Shown here: piece after piece, positions 1-4,904 of the stretch
Position numbering within the stretch: the first letter of the stretch is position 1
Layout: every line of letters starts with the position of its first letter
Origin: Actinomycetota bacterium
Lineage (GTDB): Bacteria; Actinomycetota; UBA4738; G016210805
DNA: 10,300 bases
Direction: 5' to 3'
Assembly (NCBI GenBank): GCA_016210805.1
Contig: JACQTL010000361.1
Location: forward strand, 1-10,300
Program-made: the position numbers and the translations under genes
The notes under the pieces: model-generated
Told to the model about the DNA's origin: nothing
Databases searched by the model: none
What the model saw: only the letters and a program-made list of their open reading frames with translations

Positions 1-390
1 GCCGGGGACCTGGAGGCCGCCGGCGTCCCGGAGGGGACCGAGCGGCTCCTCCTGCGCACGGCGAACTCCGACATCTGGCGGAGGGCCGGCCAGGGGTTCC
101 CGGAGAGGTTCGCCTGCCTGACCCCCGGCTCGGCCGGATGGGTCCTGGAACGAGGGATCCGCCTGGTCGGCGTGGACTTCCTCTCCGTGGAGGCCAGGGG
201 GACCGAGGGCCACCCGGTGCACCACATGCTCCTCGAGCGGGGGGTGGCCATCGTCGAGGGCCTGGACCTCTCCGCCGTCGACCCCGGCCCGTACGTCCTG
301 GCCTGCCTCCCGCTCCGGATCGCGGACGGGGACGGCGGGCCGGCCCGAGCGGTCCTTTACCCCCCATCGCAGGAGGGGTTGGTCCGATGA
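1..390 (+). CDS. Cyclase-family metal-dependent hydrolase (kynurenine formamidase-like), 3' part only
   Basis: Reading from base 1 there is an open frame of 129 codons ending at TGA 388-390; the start lies left of the window. It matches the C-terminal half of the cyclase/kynurenine formamidase fold (PF04199 type). The recognisable pieces are LLLRTANSDIW, an LTPGSAGWVLERG helix, LVGVDFLSVE, then GHPVHHMLLERGVAIVEGL and a terminal YVLACLPLRI strand followed by DGGPARAVL. The His of PVHHMLL and the Glu of IVEGL sit where family members keep conserved residues; the main metal-binding HxGTHxDxPxH motif would be upstream and cannot be checked. Family members hydrolyse amide or ester bonds, for example N-formylkynurenine; the substrate here is unknown. 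Its stop overlaps the start of the downstream sugar dehydrogenase (ATGA), so the two are probably co-translated and may serve the same catabolic route (inference). Confidence 0.85.
   Translation, partial: AGDLEAAGVPEGTERLLLRTANSDIWRRAGQGFPERFACLTPGSAGWVLERGIRLVGVDFLSVEARGTEGHPVHHMLLERGVAIVEGLDLSAVDPGPYVLACLPLRIADGDGGPARAVLYPPSQEGLVR
371..378 (+). promoter_or_regulatory. Strong ribosome binding site fixing the dehydrogenase start
   Basis: AGGAGGGG lies inside the end of the upstream gene, 8 bases before the ATG at 387. It is the best Shine-Dalgarno match near this junction. It selects the ATG that overlaps the TGA of the hydrolase gene over the longer in-frame opening that extends back to 138. 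Confidence 0.75.
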
Positions 391-1493
391 AGGCCGTGGC
401 CGTGTTCCCGGGGAAGCCCAACAGCGCGCACCTCGCCGAGCTCCCGGAGCCGTCGCTCGACGACGTCGCCGGCGGCCGGGGGGTGCTGGTCCGGGTGGTC
501 CGGGTGGGGCTCGACGGCACCGACCGGGAGATCGACGCCGGCCAGTACGGGGCCGCGCCCGAGGGTGAGGACTTCCTGGTCCTGGGCCACGAGGGCTTCG
601 GCATCGTCGAGGCGGCCGGCCCGGCGGTCCGGGGGATCCTGCCCGGCGACCACGTCGTGTCCAGGGTCCGGCGGGCCGGCTCCGGGTTCTACGACCGTCT
701 GGACATGCCCGACCTCACCACCGAGGACACCTACCTGGAGCACGGCATCAGCCGGGTCCACGGGTTCCTGACCGAGCGGTACGTGGAGGACGCCCGGTAC
801 CTCACGATCGTCCCCGAGGGGCTCCGCGAGGTCGGCGTCCTGCTCGAGCCGACCAGCGTGGTGGAGAAGGGGATCGCCCAGGCCTTCGAGATCCAGCGTC
901 GCCTGAAGGTGTGGCGGCCGGAGCGGGCCGCCGTGCTCGGCGTCGGGACGATCGGGCTCCTGGCGGCCATGGCCCTGCGGAACCGCGGCCTCGAGGTGAC
1001 GGCCTTCGGGCTCGAGGAGCCGCCGTTCCTCAACTCCGAGCTGGTGGAGGCGCTGGGGGCGAGCTACGTGAGCACGGGCCGGACCTCCCTGGAGGACGCC
1101 GCCCGGGAGCTCGGCCGGGCCGACCTCGTCTTCGAGGCCACCGGCTTCTCCCCCATCGTGTTCGACGCGGCGGTGTACCTCCTCGGCAAGAACGGGGTCA
1201 TGGTCCTGTCGTCCGTGACGGGGGGCGAGCGGCGGGTGGATGTCGGGTCCGACCGCTTCAACCTCGACCTGGTGCTCGGGAACAAGGTCCTCGTCGGGAC
1301 GGTGAACGCGAACGGGGAGCACTTCGAGGCCGGGGTCCGCGACCTGGCCGTGGCCGAGGCCAGGTTCCCGGGCTGGCTCTCCCGCCTGCTCACCCACCCG
1401 GTCCGGGGGCTGGAGGCCTACCAGGAGGCCCTCGGTCTGCTGGGGGCGCCCGGGGCCATCAAGGTCTACGTGGAGGTCTCCCCGGAGGGGTAG
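387..1493 (+). CDS. gdh: Glucose 1-dehydrogenase-type zinc medium-chain dehydrogenase
   Basis: This 368-residue protein has the length and motif order of archaeal-type glucose dehydrogenases (medium-chain dehydrogenase superfamily with a Glc-dehydrogenase C-terminal domain), which oxidise D-glucose to gluconolactone with NAD(P). The N-terminal catalytic domain has GLDGTDREI (D43) and FLVLGHEGFG (H68, E69), and LLEP supplies E154. These match the catalytic zinc site of the halophilic enzymes, where Asp replaces the Cys found in Sulfolobus. The Rossmann motif GVGTIG is at 185-190. The lobe at about 93-115, which carries a structural zinc and Cys residues in Sulfolobus-type enzymes, has no Cys here, so that zinc is very likely absent. 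After the second Rossmann strand the protein has GLEE (208-211) rather than the Arg residues that bind the NADP phosphate, which favours NAD (inference). The gene is coupled to the upstream hydrolase and ends 2 bases before a convergent gene. Another sugar or polyol could be the true substrate. Confidence 0.82.
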   Translation: MKAVAVFPGKPNSAHLAELPEPSLDDVAGGRGVLVRVVRVGLDGTDREIDAGQYGAAPEGEDFLVLGHEGFGIVEAAGPAVRGILPGDHVVSRVRRAGSGFYDRLDMPDLTTEDTYLEHGISRVHGFLTERYVEDARYLTIVPEGLREVGVLLEPTSVVEKGIAQAFEIQRRLKVWRPERAAVLGVGTIGLLAAMALRNRGLEVTAFGLEEPPFLNSELVEALGASYVSTGRTSLEDAARELGRADLVFEATGFSPIVFDAAVYLLGKNGVMVLSSVTGGERRVDVGSDRFNLDLVLGNKVLVGTVNANGEHFEAGVRDLAVAEARFPGWLSRLLTHPVRGLEAYQEALGLLGAPGAIKVYVEVSPEG

Positions 1494-1495
1494 GG

Positions 1496-2500
1496 TCAGG
1501 CCGTCCGCTCCGCCGACACCTCGTGCACGGGCCGGCCGTGCTGCTCGAAGGCGGTCACGTTGGCGAGGGTCGTCTCCGCGATGCTCGCCACGGCCTCCGC
1601 CGTGAAGAAGGCCTGGTGCCCCGTGATCAGCACGTTGGGGAAGGTCAGGAGCCGGGCGAACACGTCGTCGCGGATCACCTCCTGGGACAGGTCCTCGAAG
1701 AAGAGGTCGGCCTCCTCCTCGTAGACGTCGAGGCCCAGGTACCCGATCCGGCCGGACTTGAGGCCCTCGATCACGGCCACGGTGTCCACCAGGGCCCCCC
1801 GGCTCGTGTTCACCAGCATCACCCCGGGCTTCATCAGCGACACGGCCCGGGCATCGATCAGGTGGTGGGTCTCGGGGGTCAGGGGGGCGTGGAGGGCCAC
1901 GACGTCCGACCCGGCCAGGAGCTCGTCCAGGGGGACGTACCGGGCCCCCAGCGCGACGACCTCGTCGTTCGGGTGGGGGTCGTGCGCCACGAGCCGGCAG
2001 CCGAAGCCGGCCATGATCCGCGCGAACACCGTCCCGATCTTCCCGGTCCCCACGATCCCGACGGTGCGGTGCACCAGGTCGAACCCGAGCAGCCCGTCGA
2101 GCGAGAAGTTCCCCTCCCGGACCCGGGCGTGCGCCCGGTGGGTCCTGCGGTTCAGGGCCAGGATCAGGGCCACGGCGTGCTCGGCCACGGCGTGGGGCGA
2201 GTAGGCGGGCACCCGGGCCACCGCGATCCCCAGGTTCAGGGCCGCGGCCAGGTCGACGTGGTTGAACCCGGCCGAGCGCAGGGCCACCAGCCGGGTCCCC
2301 CCGGCGGCCAGGGCGGCGAGCACCTCCGCGTCCAGGCGGTCGTTCACGAACGCGCAGATCGCCGGGAAGCCGGAGGCCAGGGGGGCCGTCTCCACGGCCA
2401 GCCGGGGCTCCAGGAACACCAGCTCGTGCCCGTGCCGGGCGTTGGCCTCCTCCAGGGACGCCCGGTCGTGGGCGTGGGTCGAGAAGACGGCGACCTTCAC
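1496..2500 (-). CDS. ldhA: LdhA-type D-2-hydroxyacid dehydrogenase (likely D-lactate dehydrogenase)
   Basis: This 334-residue cytosolic enzyme belongs to the D-isomer-specific 2-hydroxyacid dehydrogenase family, which interconverts a 2-oxoacid such as pyruvate with the D-hydroxyacid using NADH. The substrate-binding segment LRSAGFNHVD is at 74-83. The nucleotide site is VGIVGTGKIG (GxGxxG at 151-156) with D174 after the second strand, as expected for NAD. The active-site triad is R234 (NTSRGALVD), E263 (DVYEEE) and H295 (ITGHQAFFT). The EEADLFFED segment after the Glu is typical of the fermentative LdhA branch rather than of SerA or formate dehydrogenase. The start is GTG at 2500; there is no Shine-Dalgarno sequence in front of it, and leaderless translation is possible. 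It lies 41 bases downstream of the protease-like gene on the same strand, so they could share a transcript, though no functional link is evident. Confidence 0.88.
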   Translation of the reverse strand: MKVAVFSTHAHDRASLEEANARHGHELVFLEPRLAVETAPLASGFPAICAFVNDRLDAEVLAALAAGGTRLVALRSAGFNHVDLAAALNLGIAVARVPAYSPHAVAEHAVALILALNRRTHRAHARVREGNFSLDGLLGFDLVHRTVGIVGTGKIGTVFARIMAGFGCRLVAHDPHPNDEVVALGARYVPLDELLAGSDVVALHAPLTPETHHLIDARAVSLMKPGVMLVNTSRGALVDTVAVIEGLKSGRIGYLGLDVYEEEADLFFEDLSQEVIRDDVFARLLTFPNVLITGHQAFFTAEAVASIAETTLANVTAFEQHGRPVHEVSAERTA

Positions 2501-2513
2501 GGACCCAAAGCTA
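2501..2513 (-). promoter_or_regulatory. Possible leaderless -10 box for the ldhA-type gene
   Basis: On the minus strand TAGCTT (2513 to 2508) fits the TANNNT actinobacterial -10 pattern and ends 7 bases before the GTG start. No AGGAGG-like sequence precedes that start. This arrangement is typical of leaderless transcripts, where transcription begins at the start codon. No convincing -35 element is visible, so the call rests on one hexamer and its spacing. Confidence 0.35.
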
Positions 2514-2541
2514 TCGGAGGAAGCAGCCCCCGACGAGCGCG

Positions 2542-3876
2542 TCAGGCGCGGGCCCTGACCAGGTACGGGCTGTCGGCGAGGTTGCGGACGCCGTCGGGGA
2601 CGTTCTCGCCGAAGTAGTCGTCGTGCCCGGGGTCGAGGGCCGAGGGGTACCAGGCCCCCGGCCCGTTGAACATGATGTCGGTGCTCGGACCGGTGACGTG
2701 GTGCTGGTCGTTGGCATGGGGGGCGTCCTCGTCGACGAACCCGGCCGCGTGCAGGATCTCGTGGAGGATCAGGAACTCCATGTACCCGGCCGGGCTCGTG
2801 GCCGACGGGGCGAACCGCCCGAAGCTGCACGACCGGCCGTCGATGGCGATCCCGTGGAGGAAGGCGATGGCCAGGCCCCCTCCTCCCCGACCGCAGTCCT
2901 TCACGCTCGAGCCGTCGTAGTAGACGGCGTAGATCTTGTTCGAGTCCCTGAGGCCCATCTGGGCGAGCATCCCGCGGATCCGGAGGTAGACGCGCCTCCC
3001 CTCGTGGCCCACCCCGGCGTCCTTGCGGGTGAGCCGCACGAACGTGACGTCTACCTCGCCCCGGTACGTGTCCAGGCGGAGCACCCGTCCCCCCGTCTGC
3101 CGCGAGAGCCAGGCCTGCATCGAGCCCAGGCTCCTCTCGAGCTCGCCGGACAGGTCCAGGACCCGGTCCGCCCCGTCCCTGGGAACGGCGTACACGACGT
3201 GGACCTGCTGTCCCCGGCGGTCGTCCACCCGGTCGGTGGTGGCCCTGCGGACCACCTCCACCTCCACCCGGGCGACGCGGCCCTCCACCCGGACCTCCAC
3301 GGAGGTCCTCCCCTCGGCCCGGGCCGTCACCGTGCCGTCGGTCCGCACCCCGATGACGTCGCCGTCGAGCGTCGACCACCTCTCCTGCCGGCCGTGCAAC
3401 ACGATCCCCTCGGGACCCTGGACGGTGGCGTGCAGCACCGTCCGCTCGCCGACGCCGAGCCGAAGCTTCCGGGCATCCACCTCCACGCGCCGGACGGGCG
3501 ATCGGACGAACTCGAGGCCTACCGCGCCCACGGCGTGGGGAGCCGTCGCCGTGACGGTCACCCGGCCCGCCTCGAGGGGGGTCAGTCGTCCCGTGTCCGT
3601 CAGCGTCCCCAGCTCCGGGTCCGACAGCGACCAGGTGACCGGGACCGGGGCCGACTCGCCGGACGGCTCGAACACGAGCGCCGACAGCTGGATCGTCTCC
3701 CCCACCTCCACCCGGTCCACGCTGTGGACGACGTGGAGCGTGCGGGCCGGGCCCCGGTCGCCGAGGGGAGGACCCGCCCGGCGGTGCGCGACGGGGGCGC
3801 TGGACGGCGCCGCGGTGCACGCGCCGGCCAGGACCGCGCACAGCACCGCCCACCACCACCACCTCGAGAACCTCAC
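2542..3876 (-). CDS. Exported protein with two Ig-like (Big2-type) domains and a metzincin-like zinc protease domain
   Basis: This 444-residue protein starts at GTG 3876 with AAAGGGG 6 bases upstream. The N terminus MRFSR plus a WWWW run and a hydrophobic stretch ends in LAGAC (C20). That is an imperfect lipobox, so it is either a lipoprotein or a secreted protein. Residues about 46-125 and 129-210 are two bacterial Ig-like repeats, each with a VGE(T/R) turn and a late TG(R/T)(L/V)T strand. From about 225 comes a catalytic-type domain with HEILHAAGFVD at 372-382, that is HExxHxxGxxD, the zinc motif in which Asp is the third ligand in snapalysin-type metzincins. Another His follows at 387 (DEDAPH), and DIMF with M402 is a candidate Met-turn. 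The two Cys of KDCGRG and GRSCSFG may form a disulfide. Family knowledge makes this an extracellular zinc peptidase, with the Ig-like domains as spacers or wall-binding units. The substrate is unknown. Confidence 0.75.
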   Translation of the reverse strand: MRFSRWWWWAVLCAVLAGACTAAPSSAPVAHRRAGPPLGDRGPARTLHVVHSVDRVEVGETIQLSALVFEPSGESAPVPVTWSLSDPELGTLTDTGRLTPLEAGRVTVTATAPHAVGAVGLEFVRSPVRRVEVDARKLRLGVGERTVLHATVQGPEGIVLHGRQERWSTLDGDVIGVRTDGTVTARAEGRTSVEVRVEGRVARVEVEVVRRATTDRVDDRRGQQVHVVYAVPRDGADRVLDLSGELERSLGSMQAWLSRQTGGRVLRLDTYRGEVDVTFVRLTRKDAGVGHEGRRVYLRIRGMLAQMGLRDSNKIYAVYYDGSSVKDCGRGGGGLAIAFLHGIAIDGRSCSFGRFAPSATSPAGYMEFLILHEILHAAGFVDEDAPHANDQHHVTGPSTDIMFNGPGAWYPSALDPGHDDYFGENVPDGVRNLADSPYLVRARA

Positions 3877-3909
3877 GCTCCACCCCTTTACCGGCCCGGC
3901 CGGCTCGTC

Positions 3910-3939
3910 AGGCTAGCCGGGCGATGCGCGGAGAGACAA
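3910..3939 (-). promoter_or_regulatory. Candidate promoter of the protease-like gene
   Basis: On the minus strand TTGTCT (3939 to 3934) is separated by 18 bases from TAGCCT (3915 to 3910). This resembles the TTGACA / TANNNT housekeeping pattern and would start transcription about 25-30 bases before the GTG at 3876. The -10 lies within a 6-bp inverted repeat, CCGGCT/AGCCGG (3900-3905 and 3915-3920), which could be an operator. Hexamers like these arise by chance, so the call is tentative. Confidence 0.4.
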
Positions 3940-3952
3940 GGGCGAACCGGAA

Positions 3953-3970
3953 CCCCGGTCAAGCCCGGGG
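3953..3970. repeat. Inverted repeat in the divergent spacer
   Basis: CCCCGG and CCGGGG, 6 bp each, are separated by TCAAGC. The spacer 3877-4055 between the protease-like gene and the membrane-protein gene contains this hairpin, the 3900-3920 inverted repeat and the candidate promoters, with no coding signal. In DNA this GC-rich, short inverted repeats are expected by chance, so a regulatory role is uncertain. Confidence 0.3.
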
Positions 3971-3979
3971 CCAGGGGGT

Positions 3980-4010
3980 TTGGCGCCGGCCGGCATCCCG
4001 GGGCTATCCT
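3980..4010 (+). promoter_or_regulatory. Candidate promoter of the membrane protein / Fic-glycosyltransferase unit
   Basis: TTGGCG (3980-3985) and TATCCT (4005-4010) have the right character for -35 and -10 elements but are 19 bases apart, longer than the ideal 17. The -10 fits TANNNT. Transcription would start near 4017 and leave a leader of roughly 40 bases. It is the only reasonable -10 on this strand in the 179-bp divergent spacer. Confidence 0.35.
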
Positions 4011-4055
4011 CGCCGGGCGAGTCGGGCTCGATGCCGCGCGAGCGGGGGGGGCGTG

Positions 4056-4904
4056 ATGGGGAAAGGTGGTGGGCCCAGGCGGAGGGTCGTGCGCGCGGTC
4101 ACGGCGGCGATCCTGGCGGGCACCCTCCTGGTCGGCAGCGCCGGGTCGGCGGCGGCCCAGCCCCCGTACATGGAGATCGAGGTGCTGGAGTCCGGGGTCG
4201 CGCCGGACGGGCGCCCCTGGTTCCGCATCACGTTCGTCGAGGCCTTCCCCCCTCCCGAGGACGTGTTCTCCTGGTTCCTCACGATGTTCCTGGGGGTCTC
4301 CGCCACCGAGGAGGAGTTCTTCTACCTGCTCCAGCGGCACGCTGGGGAGCCCTCGGAGCAGCTCTCCGGGCCCGAGGGCCCGGGAGGTGACGTCGAGGAC
4401 ATCGTCCTTCCCGACGGGACCCTCCTGCTGATCTTCCCGTTCCAGGCCCAGCCCGGGGACCCGTTCTTCATCGAGTCCGGCGAGCTCGTCTCGGAGGGCG
4501 GGGAGCGGACGGTCTTCACCCAAGGCTCGTCCGACCAGCCCCTGGAGGTCGGCGAGGCGACCGCGGACCCGCTCGAGCTGTTCACGAGCCCCTCCCCCTC
4601 GCCGTCCCCCGAGGAGACGTCGCCCTCGCCGTCGCCGGTGGAGAGCCCGGGGACGACGACCGAGGGGGCGACCGCGGCCCCGTCGCCGGCCGCCGGCGAG
4701 GAGGGCGGGGGCGGGGCGCTTGTGTGGATCCTCCTCGCGATCGTGGGAGGCGTGGTGGTGGTCGTCGGTGTCGTGGTGATCCGCCGCCGGGGCGGGCCGG
4801 GGGCCGGGGACGCGCCCGGGCACCCCGGGTACGACGACCTGGTGCATCCCGGCGGCGAGGGGTACACGTACCCGGACGGCCCTCCGGACCTGTCGGGGTC
4901 ATGA
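4056..4904 (+). CDS. Type I single-pass membrane protein with Ser/Pro/Thr-rich stalk, function unknown
   Basis: The protein has 282 residues. Residues 1-34 form a classical signal peptide: basic MGKGGGPRRR, a hydrophobic core, and a cleavage site after SAAA before QPP. Residues 35-175 form an acidic exported domain with no family I recognise; it contains an aromatic-rich block (EDVFSWFLTMFL) and the DGTLLLIFPF and DPFFIESGEL strands. Residues 177-219 form a low-complexity stalk with SPSPSPSP and SPSPSP runs and many Thr. A transmembrane helix spans 221-242, a stop-transfer RRR lies at 243-245, and about 37 Gly/Pro/Asp/Tyr-rich residues face the cytosol. ATG 4056 is preferred because the signal peptide starts there; GTG 4053 in frame is equally possible. 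Its TGA overlaps the start of the Fic-glycosyltransferase gene, implying coupled expression. The stalk resembles O-glycosylated linkers, so the product could be an acceptor for, or partner of, that enzyme (inference). Confidence 0.8.
   Translation: MGKGGGPRRRVVRAVTAAILAGTLLVGSAGSAAAQPPYMEIEVLESGVAPDGRPWFRITFVEAFPPPEDVFSWFLTMFLGVSATEEEFFYLLQRHAGEPSEQLSGPEGPGGDVEDIVLPDGTLLLIFPFQAQPGDPFFIESGELVSEGGERTVFTQGSSDQPLEVGEATADPLELFTSPSPSPSPEETSPSPSPVESPGTTTEGATAAPSPAAGEEGGGGALVWILLAIVGGVVVVVGVVVIRRRGGPGAGDAPGHPGYDDLVHPGGEGYTYPDGPPDLSGS

Noticed and set aside
138..386. An 83-residue N-terminal extension of the glucose dehydrogenase
   Set aside because: It lies in another frame over the hydrolase C terminus, is Pro/Gly/Arg-rich, and the ribosome site at 371-378 points to ATG 387, which begins with the normal family N terminus.
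911..2617. A 568-codon open frame on the + strand
   Set aside because: It overlaps the dehydrogenase in another frame and runs antisense through the ldhA-type gene; the translated sequence has no recognisable motif.
3924..4055. An upstream ATG extending the membrane protein by 44 residues
   Set aside because: The extension would bury the clear signal peptide that begins at 4056 and covers the candidate promoter.
4584..4640. Short tandem DNA repeat
   Set aside because: The repetition follows from the Ser-Pro codon run of the protein stalk; it is not an independent repeat array and there are no CRISPR-like spacers.
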